Below, piece after piece: positions 54,798-63,259 of a stretch of 64,000 nt of DNA. This DNA comes from Aestuariibaculum marinum (GTDB lineage Bacteria > Bacteroidota > Bacteroidia > Flavobacteriales > Flavobacteriaceae), in contig NZ_JACVXD010000010.1 of the NCBI RefSeq assembly GCF_014596975.1, forward strand, positions 1 to 64,000. Direction: 5' to 3'. Made by a program: the position numbers and the translations under genes. A model generated the notes under the pieces. That model was given only the letters and a program-made list of their open reading frames with translations, was not told the DNA's origin and did not search any database. How positions within the stretch are numbered: the first letter of the stretch is position 1; each line of letters starts with the position of its first letter.

Positions 54798-56567
54798 ATG
54801 GCAAACGTTACCAGAATTTTTGACTTTCCATATTATCAGTTAAAAACTTATAATTTAGACAAAGCACTAACGACAAAATATAATGGTGAGTGGGTATCTA
54901 TATCGACTCAGGAATTTATTGACCAGGCGAATGCTATTAGTCGAGGGTTATTACGATTGGGTGTAAAACCAAACGATAAAATTGCCGTTATTTCCTCGTC
55001 TAACAGAACCGAATGGAATGTTCTGGATATTGGCGTATTGCAAATCGGTGCACAAAATGTACCTATCTACCCTACTATTGCTTCTGAAGATTATGAATAT
55101 ATTTTAAATCATTCGGAGTCTACTTATTGCTTTGTTTCTGATATTGAAGTTTTAAACAAACTAAACAGTATCAAAAAGAATACAAATCTATTGGGCGTTT
55201 ATACTTTTGATGACATTGAAGGTGCTAATCATTGGTCTGAAATTTTAAAACTGGGTAAAGATTTAGGCAATCAAAACGATGTTGAACTTCTAAAAAGCGG
55301 TATTAAATCTGAAGATTTAGCCACTATTATTTATACTTCAGGAACAACAGGAACACCTAAGGGCGTAATGTTATCTCACAACAATTTGGTATCAAATGTA
55401 CTAGATAGCGACCGCCATGTGCCTTTTAAGCATGGAGAATCTAAAGGTCTAAGTTTCCTTCCTGTATGTCATGTATTTGAACGTATGATTTTATACCTAT
55501 ATATGTATTGTGGTGCTGAAATCTATTTTGCCGAATCTATCGAAAAAATGAGTGACAACTTAAAAGAAGTTAGACCTCATGTTATGACTGCCGTTCCTCG
55601 CTTATATGAAAAAGTATATGATAAAATCATTGCCAAAGGAGCTGAATTAACAGGTTTAAAAAAGAATATTTTCTTTTGGGCTGTAAATTTAGGGCTACGT
55701 TACGAACCTTATGGGCAAAATGGCTGGTGGTACGAATTCCAGCTAAAATTGGCGAGAAAACTCATTTTTAGTAAATGGCAAGAAGCTCTGGGAGGCAACA
55801 TAGAAATTATGGTTTCAGGAAGTGCCGCCTTACAACCTCGATTAACTCGCATTTTTGCTGCTGCAGGACTAACCATTTTAGAAGGTTACGGTCTAACCGA
55901 AACATCGCCGGTTATTTCTGTTAACGATATGATAAATCATGGGTTTAAAGTAGGGACCGTTGGAAAAGTGATAGACAATGTTGACGTAAAAATTGCTGAA
56001 GACGGTGAAATTCTTGTAAAAGGCCCTAACGTGATGATGGGCTATTACAAAGATCCTGAGCGCACAGCCGAAGTGATGACCGATGGATATTTCCACACGG
56101 GAGATATAGGTGAAATAGACGAAGAAGGTTTCTTAAAAATTACCGATCGTAAAAAAGAAATGTTTAAAACCTCAGGCGGTAAATATGTAGCTCCTGCGCT
56201 TTTAGAAAACAAGTTTAAACAATCGCGTTTTATCGAGCAAATCATGGTTATTGGTGAAGGCGAAAAAATGCCGGCTGCTTTAATTCAGTTAAATTTCGAT
56301 TTCGTTAAAGAATGGGGAAAACGTCATCATATCATCTTTAAAAATAATGAAGAAATGATTTCCAATCCTCAACTCTTAGAACGCATTCAGGCCGAAATTG
56401 ATGTTGCCAATGTCGATTTTGGTAATTGGGAACAAATTAAAAAATTTGAAATCACACCAGATGCCTGGTCTATCGACGGTGGACACCTAACCCCTACAAT
56501 GAAACTAAAACGTAAGGTGATAAAAGAAATTTATAAAGACCTGATTGAAAAAATCTATCGTCCTTAA
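54798..56567 (+). CDS. Long-chain acyl-CoA synthetase (AMP-forming)
   Basis: This 589-aa enzyme activates fatty acids to acyl-CoA through an acyl-adenylate. The AMP-binding P-loop is TIIYTSGTTGTPKGVMLSH near 175. The A5-type motif GYGLTETSP lies near 365, the adenylate-binding YFHTGDIGEIDEEGFLKITDRKKEMFKTSGGKYVAP near 430-465, and a conserved lysine follows in the C-terminal domain. It belongs to the FAA1-like, membrane-associated group (VFERMILYLYMYCG). It lies upstream of the marR-fad operon and should feed it, although it has its own promoter region. Confidence 0.92.
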   Translation: MANVTRIFDFPYYQLKTYNLDKALTTKYNGEWVSISTQEFIDQANAISRGLLRLGVKPNDKIAVISSSNRTEWNVLDIGVLQIGAQNVPIYPTIASEDYEYILNHSESTYCFVSDIEVLNKLNSIKKNTNLLGVYTFDDIEGANHWSEILKLGKDLGNQNDVELLKSGIKSEDLATIIYTSGTTGTPKGVMLSHNNLVSNVLDSDRHVPFKHGESKGLSFLPVCHVFERMILYLYMYCGAEIYFAESIEKMSDNLKEVRPHVMTAVPRLYEKVYDKIIAKGAELTGLKKNIFFWAVNLGLRYEPYGQNGWWYEFQLKLARKLIFSKWQEALGGNIEIMVSGSAALQPRLTRIFAAAGLTILEGYGLTETSPVISVNDMINHGFKVGTVGKVIDNVDVKIAEDGEILVKGPNVMMGYYKDPERTAEVMTDGYFHTGDIGEIDEEGFLKITDRKKEMFKTSGGKYVAPALLENKFKQSRFIEQIMVIGEGEKMPAALIQLNFDFVKEWGKRHHIIFKNNEEMISNPQLLERIQAEIDVANVDFGNWEQIKKFEITPDAWSIDGGHLTPTMKLKRKVIKEIYKDLIEKIYRP

Positions 56568-56620
56568 TCCTTTTTAGAATTAATACGAATAGGTTAGGGT
56601 AACTTTGTTAAAATTCATTT

Positions 56621-56657
56621 ATTTATTATGCATGCATAATAAATTTTTATATATTTG
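56621..56657 (+). promoter_or_regulatory. Promoter of the marR-fad operon overlapped by a 24-bp perfect palindrome
   Basis: 56621-56644 is a perfect 24-bp palindrome with the centre TATGCATGCATA. The -7 element TATATTTG follows at 56650-56657. The palindrome covers the -33 region, so a bound dimeric repressor would block RNA polymerase. The most likely ligand-responsive repressor is the MarR protein encoded 119 bases downstream. The remainder up to 56775 is an AT-rich leader with no gene. Confidence 0.7.
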
Positions 56658-56775
56658 AAAGAACCATCAAATTTATAAATTAAAATGAATTACACCCTAA
56701 CACATTTCAATAAATCATATTTAGTTGCTACGTCTAAAAACATCTGCCCCTATGTAAATCCATAAGTAATAACAG

Positions 56776-57234
56776 ATGAAAGAAAAAACACCTAAAGAAC
56801 CAACCATTGATTATGTATTAAGAACAACCTGGCTCACTGTACAAAAAATGTATAATGAAGAAGCTGCCAAATTTGGAAGTACCATGGCAACTGGTTTTAC
56901 ATTATTAAGTATAGATCCTGAAAAAGGAACGGCTTCAACCGCCTTAGGGCCAAAAATGGGCATGGAAGCCACCAGTCTCTCGCGAATTTTAAAAACCATG
57001 GAAACCAAAGGACTCATAGAACGACGTCCGAATCCAGAAGATGGTCGAGGCGTTATTATTCACCTCACCGAATTTGGTCGCGAAAAAAGAGAGTACGCCA
57101 AAAACCAGGTTTTAATATTTAATAACACCATTAAAAACCACATTTCTGAAGATAAATTGAAACACTTTTACGAAGTCACCGATTTGATCAACGAAATGAT
57201 TTCAAATAAAAAAATATACAATCAAAACGATTAG
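56776..57234 (+). CDS. MarR-family transcriptional regulator
   Basis: This 152-aa winged-helix regulator has the MarR layout: dimerisation helices at the N-terminus (IDYVLRTTWLTVQKMYNEEAAKFG), a DNA-binding domain at about 55-115 (GMEATSLSRILKTMETKGLIERRPNPEDGRGVIIHLTEFG, including the wing Asp-x-Arg motif) and a C-terminal helix pair. It is the first gene of the fad operon, 15 bp before fadN, and so probably autoregulates and controls beta-oxidation in response to an acyl-CoA or fatty acid. The stop codon is TAG. Confidence 0.9.
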   Translation: MKEKTPKEPTIDYVLRTTWLTVQKMYNEEAAKFGSTMATGFTLLSIDPEKGTASTALGPKMGMEATSLSRILKTMETKGLIERRPNPEDGRGVIIHLTEFGREKREYAKNQVLIFNNTIKNHISEDKLKHFYEVTDLINEMISNKKIYNQND

Positions 57235-57248
57235 AAGTATATAAAACC

Positions 57249-59657
57249 ATGACTAAACGAAGAATTAAAAAAGTAGCCATTATTGGATCTGGAATTATGG
57301 GAAGTGGCATTGCCTGCCATTTTGCAAACATTGGTGTCGATGTTTTACTGCTCGATATCGTTCCACGAGAACTTAATGATACTGAAAAGGCCAAAGGTCT
57401 GACATTAAACGATAAAATTGTTAGAAACCGAATTGTAAATGATGCTTTAGGAAAGGCTCTAAAATCGAACCCCTCTCCTATTTATCATAAAAAATTTGCT
57501 TCGCGAATAACCACAGGAAACCTTGAAGACGATATTAGTAAAGTTGCCCATGTCGACTGGATTATGGAAGTGGTTGTTGAACGGCTTGATATTAAAAAAC
57601 AAGTTTTCGAAACCTTAGATAAACACCGTACTCCTGGCACTTTAATTACTTCAAACACCTCAGGTATTCCTATTCATTTTATGAGCGAAGGCCGAAGTGA
57701 CGATTTTCAAAAACACTTTTGCGGAACGCATTTTTTCAATCCGGCTCGATATTTAAAACTTTTTGAAATCATCCCAGGGCCTAAAACATCTAACGAGGTT
57801 TTAGAATTCCTAAATGGCTATGGCGAACAGTTTCTGGGAAAAACCTCTGTAGTTGCTAAAGACACACCTGCATTTATTGGAAATCGAATTGGAATTTTCG
57901 GCATTCAGAGTTTATTCCATCAGGTGAAAGAATTAGGTTTAACCATAGAAGAAATCGACAAATTAACGGGGCCGGTAATTGGAAGGCCTAAATCAGCAAC
58001 CTTCCGTACGGTTGATGTGGTAGGTTTAGACACCTTAGTACACGTTGCTAATGGCATTTATGAAAACTGCCCAAATGATGAAGCTCATGAGCTTTTCAAA
58101 CTTCCGGATTTCATCAATACCATGATGGAAAACAAATGGCTGGGTAGCAAAACAGGACAAGGGTTTTATAAAAAAATAAAAAATGAAGATGGCTCAAGTG
58201 AAATACTATCGCTTGACCTCGACACTTTAGAATACCGTAAAAAGAAATCGGCTAAGTTCGCTACACTGGAACTTACCAAAACTATAGATAAGGTTATCGA
58301 TCGCTTTTCGGTTTTAGTTAACGGAAAAGATAAAGCGGGCGCTTTTTACCGTAAAAACTTTGCGGCTATGTTTGCCTATGTTTCTAATCGTATTCCTGAA
58401 ATATCAGACGAGCTCTATAAGATAGATGATGCCATGAAAGCCGGCTTCGGCTGGGAGCATGGCCCGTTTCAAATCTGGGATGCTATTGGTGTAGAAAAAG
58501 GTATCTATATCATGAAATCCGAAGGTTTAGAACCTGCGTCTTGGGTTAATGAGATGCTCACATCAGGAAATACATCATTTTATTCCGTTAAAGAAGGAGC
58601 GACGTATTTCTATAATATTTCAAGCAAATCTCAGGAAAAAGTTCCGGGACAAGATGCCTTTATCATATTAGATAACATTAGAAAGTCGAATGAAGTCTTC
58701 AAAAACACTGGTGTTGTCATTGAAGATTTAGGCGATGGCATTCTTAATTGTGAATTCCAATCTAAAATGAACACAATTGGAGGCGATGTCCTCGCCGGTT
58801 TAAACAAAGCCATTGATATTGCTGAAAAAGATTTCGATGGACTCGTTATCGGAAACCAAGGTGCAAATTTCTCAGTTGGCGCTAATATTGGCATGATTTT
58901 CATGATGGCTGTCGAACAGGAATATGACGAATTAAATGCGGCTATTAAGTATTTTCAAGATACCATGATGCGTATGCGCTACTCAGCTATCCCAACCATT
59001 TCAGCGCCTCACGGCATGACACTTGGTGGTGGTTGTGAACTATCAATGCATGTGGATAAAGTTGTGGCTGCGGCCGAAACCTATATCGGTTTAGTTGAAT
59101 TTGGCGTTGGTGTGATTCCGGGTGGTGGCGGTTCTAAAGAAATGGCTCTGAGAGCTTCAGATTCTTTCAGAAAAGGTGATGTGGAATTAAACACATTACA
59201 GGAATATTTCTTAACCATTGGTATGGCTAAAGTATCAACATCGGCTTACGAAGCCTTCGATTTAGGCGTGCTTCAACCAGGAAAAGATATTGTTGTGGTA
59301 AACAAAGACCGACAAATAGCAACAGCAAAAGCTCACGCCAGACTACTAGCGGATGCCGGCTACACACAACCTATAAAACGCAAGGATGTTAAGGTTCTTG
59401 GTAAACAAGCCTTGGGTATGTTTTTAGTCGGTACCGATGCTATGGAAGCTTCGAGATACATTAGTGAACATGACCATAAAATAGCTAACAAATTAGCCTA
59501 TGTAATGGCTGGTGGCGATTTAAGTGAACCAACTCTGGTCAGCGAACAGTACTTATTGGATTTAGAACGGGAAGCCTTCTTAAGTTTATGTACCGAACGT
59601 AAAACTTTAGAACGTATTCAACACATGCTAAAAACAGGTAAACCATTAAGAAACTAA
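57249..59657 (+). CDS. fadN: 3-hydroxyacyl-CoA dehydrogenase / enoyl-CoA hydratase fusion (FadN-type)
   Basis: This 802-aa bifunctional beta-oxidation enzyme has the dehydrogenase first: NAD-binding IIGSGIMGSGIACHFANIGVDVLLLDI at residues 10-37, then CGTHFFNPARYLKLFEIIPG with the catalytic His and GNRIGIFG. The hydratase/crotonase domain follows at about 500-700 (NQGANFSVGANIGMIF; HGMTLGGGCELSMHVDKVVAAAETYIGLVEFGVGVIPGGGG with the active-site Glu region). The domain order is the reverse of E. coli FadB and matches Bacillus FadN. It lies 6 bp before the thiolase gene. Confidence 0.93.
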   Translation: MTKRRIKKVAIIGSGIMGSGIACHFANIGVDVLLLDIVPRELNDTEKAKGLTLNDKIVRNRIVNDALGKALKSNPSPIYHKKFASRITTGNLEDDISKVAHVDWIMEVVVERLDIKKQVFETLDKHRTPGTLITSNTSGIPIHFMSEGRSDDFQKHFCGTHFFNPARYLKLFEIIPGPKTSNEVLEFLNGYGEQFLGKTSVVAKDTPAFIGNRIGIFGIQSLFHQVKELGLTIEEIDKLTGPVIGRPKSATFRTVDVVGLDTLVHVANGIYENCPNDEAHELFKLPDFINTMMENKWLGSKTGQGFYKKIKNEDGSSEILSLDLDTLEYRKKKSAKFATLELTKTIDKVIDRFSVLVNGKDKAGAFYRKNFAAMFAYVSNRIPEISDELYKIDDAMKAGFGWEHGPFQIWDAIGVEKGIYIMKSEGLEPASWVNEMLTSGNTSFYSVKEGATYFYNISSKSQEKVPGQDAFIILDNIRKSNEVFKNTGVVIEDLGDGILNCEFQSKMNTIGGDVLAGLNKAIDIAEKDFDGLVIGNQGANFSVGANIGMIFMMAVEQEYDELNAAIKYFQDTMMRMRYSAIPTISAPHGMTLGGGCELSMHVDKVVAAAETYIGLVEFGVGVIPGGGGSKEMALRASDSFRKGDVELNTLQEYFLTIGMAKVSTSAYEAFDLGVLQPGKDIVVVNKDRQIATAKAHARLLADAGYTQPIKRKDVKVLGKQALGMFLVGTDAMEASRYISEHDHKIANKLAYVMAGGDLSEPTLVSEQYLLDLEREAFLSLCTERKTLERIQHMLKTGKPLRN

Positions 59658-59663
59658 ACTAAA

Positions 59664-60854
59664 ATGAAACAAGCATATATAGTAAAAGCATATAGAACGG
59701 CGGTTGGAAAAGCCCCTAAAGGTGCATTCCGCTTTAAACGAACCGATGAATTGGCTGCTGAAACCATTCAGTATATGATGAAGGAATTACCACAACTTGA
59801 CAAATCCCGTATTGATGATGTTATTGTAGGTAATGCCATGCCTGAAGGGTCTCAAGGACTTAATATGGCCCGATTCATTTCTTTAATCGGTTTGAATAGT
59901 GTGGATGTTCCTGGTGTTACCGTTAACCGATTTTGCGCATCTGGTATTGAGACCATCGGCATTGCAACAGCTAAAATTCAAGCCGGAATGGCCGACTGCA
60001 TTATTGCCGGTGGTGCAGAAAGTATGAGTGCCGTGCCTATGACAGGCTTTAAACCAGAACTAAATTACGATACCGTTAAAGCTGGTCACCCAGATTATTA
60101 CTGGGGCATGGGAAATACAGCCGAAGCTGTTGCTAATCAATTTAAAGTGTCTCGTGAAGATCAGGATGAATTCGCCTACAATTCACATATGAAAGCTCTA
60201 AAAGCTCAAGCTGAAAACCGTTTTCAGGATCAAATTGTACCAATCGAAGTGCAACAAACATATATCGACGACAACGGTAAAAAAGCAACAAAAAGCTATA
60301 CAGTTACAAAAGACGAAGGACCTCGTGCAGGAACCAATTTAGAAGCTTTAGCAAAATTACGTCCTGTATTTGCTGCCGGCGGAAGCGTTACAGCAGGTAA
60401 CTCTTCTCAAATGAGTGATGGTGCGGCCTTTGTTATGATCATGAGTGAAGCTATGGTTAAAGAGTTAAATCTTGAACCTATTGCGCGTTTGGTAAATTAT
60501 GCAGCTGCAGGTGTAGAACCGCGCATTATGGGTATTGGTCCTGTAAAAGCGATTCCAAAAGTGTTAAAGCAGGCTGGTTTAAAACAAGACGATTTAGAAC
60601 TTATTGAATTAAACGAAGCTTTTGCATCACAATCTATTGCAGTCATTAGAGAATTAAATCTCAACCCAGATATTGTCAATGTAAACGGAGGCGCCATTGC
60701 GCTTGGTCATCCATTAGGCTGCACCGGAACCAAACTTTCGGTTCAACTATTTGATGAAATGCGGAAACGTAATATGACTGGTAAATACGGCGCAGTAACC
60801 ATGTGTGTCGGCACAGGTCAAGGTGCCTGTGGAATTTTCGAATTTTTAAACTAA
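59664..60854 (+). CDS. fadA: Acetyl-CoA acyltransferase (3-ketoacyl-CoA thiolase)
   Basis: This 396-aa enzyme cleaves 3-ketoacyl-CoA with CoA to acetyl-CoA and a shortened acyl-CoA. The nucleophilic cysteine is in VTVNRFCASGIETIG near residue 90. The thiolase signatures NVNGGAIALGHPLGCTGTK near 345 and the C-terminal catalytic Cys in TMCVGTGQGACGIF are present, as is the His in the NEAFA region. It lies 6 bp after fadN and 22 bp before the acyl-CoA dehydrogenase gene, in the same operon. Confidence 0.95.
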   Translation: MKQAYIVKAYRTAVGKAPKGAFRFKRTDELAAETIQYMMKELPQLDKSRIDDVIVGNAMPEGSQGLNMARFISLIGLNSVDVPGVTVNRFCASGIETIGIATAKIQAGMADCIIAGGAESMSAVPMTGFKPELNYDTVKAGHPDYYWGMGNTAEAVANQFKVSREDQDEFAYNSHMKALKAQAENRFQDQIVPIEVQQTYIDDNGKKATKSYTVTKDEGPRAGTNLEALAKLRPVFAAGGSVTAGNSSQMSDGAAFVMIMSEAMVKELNLEPIARLVNYAAAGVEPRIMGIGPVKAIPKVLKQAGLKQDDLELIELNEAFASQSIAVIRELNLNPDIVNVNGGAIALGHPLGCTGTKLSVQLFDEMRKRNMTGKYGAVTMCVGTGQGACGIFEFLN

Positions 60855-60876
60855 AAAGAACTTAATACGATTTATT

Positions 60877-62688
60877 ATGGAATCTACTAAACAAGATATC
60901 ATTCGGGGCGGACAATTTTTGGTAAAAGAAACCAACTGTGAGGATGTGTTTACGCCCGAAGATTTTAACGAGGAACAACGCATGATGAAAGATGCGGTTA
61001 CCGAGTTTGTCGATCGTGAACTTTGGCCTAACAAACCGCGTTTTGAAGCCAAAGATTATGCTTTAACTGAATCCTGCATGCAAAAAGCTGCCGAAATGGG
61101 ATTCTTAAGCATATCGGTTCCTGAAGAATACGGTGGTATGGGCATGGGCTTTGTAGACACCATGTTAGTCTGCGATTACATTTCAGGTGCTACAGGTTCC
61201 TTTAGTACAGCCTATGGTGCACATACAGGTATTGGAACGATGCCCATTTTATTATATGGCACCGAAGAACAAAAACAAAAATATGTTCCTAAATTAGCTT
61301 CTGGTGAATGGTTCGGATCGTATTGTTTAACAGAACCAGGTGCTGGTAGTGATGCCAACTCTGGAAAAACCACCGCTACCCTTTCAGAAGATGGAAAAAG
61401 CTATAAAATTAACGGTCAGAAAATGTGGATTTCCAACGCCGGATTCTGTAGTTTAATGATTGTTTTTGCCCGAATTGAAGACGATAAATACATCACTGGA
61501 TTCATTGTAGAATACGATCCAGAAAACCCAAATGGTATTACCATGGGCGAAGAAGAACATAAATTAGGAATTCGGGCTTCATCAACACGACAAGTATTTT
61601 TTAATGATACTGTAGTTCCCGTTGAGAATATGTTATCCGAAAGAGGGAACGGATTCAAAATTGCTATGAATGCCCTAAACGTAGGTCGCATTAAATTAGC
61701 AGCAGCCTGTTTAGATGCACAACGTCGCACCATCACCGAATCGGTCAAATATGCAAACGAGCGCATTCAGTTTAAAACGCCTATTTCAAGTTTTGGGGCC
61801 ATGCGACAAAAAATTGCTGAAATGGCAACCAACTGCTGGGTAGGAGAAGCGGCAAGTTATCGTGCAGCAAAAAATATTGAAGACCGTATTGAAATACGAA
61901 AAGCTGAAGGTAAAGACACACATCAAGAAGCAGAATTGAAAGGTGTTGAAGAATACGCCATTGAATGTTCTATTTTAAAAGTAGCGGTTTCAGAGTTTAT
62001 TCAACATTGTACCGACGAAGGCATTCAGATTTTTGGGGGCATGGGATTCTCTGAAGATACGCCTATCGAATCGGCTTGGCGAGATGCCAGAATTTCAAGA
62101 ATTTACGAAGGAACCAACGAAATCAACCGGATGCTTTGCGTAGGTATGTTGATAAAAAAAGCAATGAAAGGCCATGTTGATGTACTCGGTCCTGCTATGG
62201 CGGTTAAAGATGAACTTATGAGTATTCCTTCGTTTGAATCTCCAGACTATTCAGCTTTATTTTCAGAAGAGAAAAACATCATTAAAAATCTTAAGAAACT
62301 GTTCTTAATGGTGGCTGGAGCTACACTTCAAAAATATGGCGAAGACATCGATAAACATCAACAACTCATGTTGGCAGCCTCCGATATTTTAATTCAAATT
62401 TACCTAGCGGAGTCAGCTATTCTACGTGCCGAAAAAATGGCTAATAAAGACGGTGAAGACAAAGCTAAAGAACAAATAGCGATGGCCAAACTGAATTTAT
62501 TTCATGCCATCGATGTGATTGAAACCGCAGGTAAACACTCCATTATTTCAATTTCAACCGGCGATGAACAACGCATGATGCTAATGGGACTTAAACGTTA
62601 CATAAAATACGTCAATATGCCTAATATCATCGAATTAAGAAACGTCATTGCCGATAAAGTAATTACTGAAAACAAGTACTGTTTTTAA
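60877..62688 (+). CDS. Acyl-CoA dehydrogenase (C-terminally extended, VLCAD/ACAD9-like)
   Basis: This 603-aa FAD enzyme catalyses the first oxidation of beta-oxidation. The core domain (about 25-420) has SYCLTEPGAGSDANSG, MWISNAGFCSLMIVFARI, and the catalytic Glu within RIYEGTNEINRMLC near 415. A C-terminal extension of about 170 residues resembles that of very-long-chain acyl-CoA dehydrogenases. It is the last gene of marR-fadN-fadA-fadE and is followed by a terminator. The electron acceptor would be ETF, which is not in the window. Confidence 0.93.
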   Translation: MESTKQDIIRGGQFLVKETNCEDVFTPEDFNEEQRMMKDAVTEFVDRELWPNKPRFEAKDYALTESCMQKAAEMGFLSISVPEEYGGMGMGFVDTMLVCDYISGATGSFSTAYGAHTGIGTMPILLYGTEEQKQKYVPKLASGEWFGSYCLTEPGAGSDANSGKTTATLSEDGKSYKINGQKMWISNAGFCSLMIVFARIEDDKYITGFIVEYDPENPNGITMGEEEHKLGIRASSTRQVFFNDTVVPVENMLSERGNGFKIAMNALNVGRIKLAAACLDAQRRTITESVKYANERIQFKTPISSFGAMRQKIAEMATNCWVGEAASYRAAKNIEDRIEIRKAEGKDTHQEAELKGVEEYAIECSILKVAVSEFIQHCTDEGIQIFGGMGFSEDTPIESAWRDARISRIYEGTNEINRMLCVGMLIKKAMKGHVDVLGPAMAVKDELMSIPSFESPDYSALFSEEKNIIKNLKKLFLMVAGATLQKYGEDIDKHQQLMLAASDILIQIYLAESAILRAEKMANKDGEDKAKEQIAMAKLNLFHAIDVIETAGKHSIISISTGDEQRMMLMGLKRYIKYVNMPNIIELRNVIADKVITENKYCF

Positions 62689-62712
62689 AAATATCTCGTG
62701 ACTAATTCAATT

Positions 62713-62750
62713 TATAAAGGCGTTTCAATGTAATTATTGAGACGCTTTTA
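62713..62750 (+). terminator. Terminator of the fad operon
   Basis: AAAGGCGTTTCAAT and ATTGAGACGCTTTT pair over 14 bp with two G-T wobbles, with a T-rich tail, 28 bases after the acyl-CoA dehydrogenase stop codon. Confidence 0.85.
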
Positions 62751-62783
62751 TTATTTTAAGTATTTTAGTAAAAATTAAAACTT

Positions 62784-63254
62784 ATGAAATTATTCTACTT
62801 CATCTTAATACTTTCGTGCTCATCATTTTCACACGCCCAAGAGGAAATTGTATTAGAACCAAAATTAGAAAATATAGCCTGGATTTCTGGTAACTGGAAA
62901 GGTGAAGCTTTCGGTGGAAAAACAGAAGAAAACTGGAGCTTACCATCTGGAGATTCCATGATGGCAGTATTTAAATTAATAAATGATGATAAAGTTTCAT
63001 TTTACGAAATTGAAATCATCCGCCAATTAGAAAACACCTTAGTGCTTCAACTCAAACACTTTTCCAACGATTTAAAAGGTTGGGAAACTAAAGACGAAAC
63101 CATTGATTTTCCGTTAATAAAAATCACATCTACAAAAGCCATTTTTGAAGGCATGACTTTCGAAAAAATTAATGATAATGAAATGAATGTTTATGTAGAT
63201 ATAAAAGACAAAAAAGGAAAGGTTGAAACAGTAAAATTCAATTACAAAAAATAA
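62784..63254 (+). CDS. DUF6265 family exported protein
   Basis: This 156-aa protein has a signal peptide (residues 1-19, ending HAQ) and one domain starting LENIAWISGNWKGEAFGGKTEENW, the hallmark of DUF6265. It continues with alternating beta strands (SFYEIEIIRQLENTLVLQLKHF; KAIFEGMTFEKIND), probably a lipocalin-like barrel. Function unknown. It lies 5 bp before the M28 peptidase gene and is probably co-transcribed with it. Confidence 0.8.
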   Translation: MKLFYFILILSCSSFSHAQEEIVLEPKLENIAWISGNWKGEAFGGKTEENWSLPSGDSMMAVFKLINDDKVSFYEIEIIRQLENTLVLQLKHFSNDLKGWETKDETIDFPLIKITSTKAIFEGMTFEKINDNEMNVYVDIKDKKGKVETVKFNYKK

Positions 63255-63259
63255 TCCCT

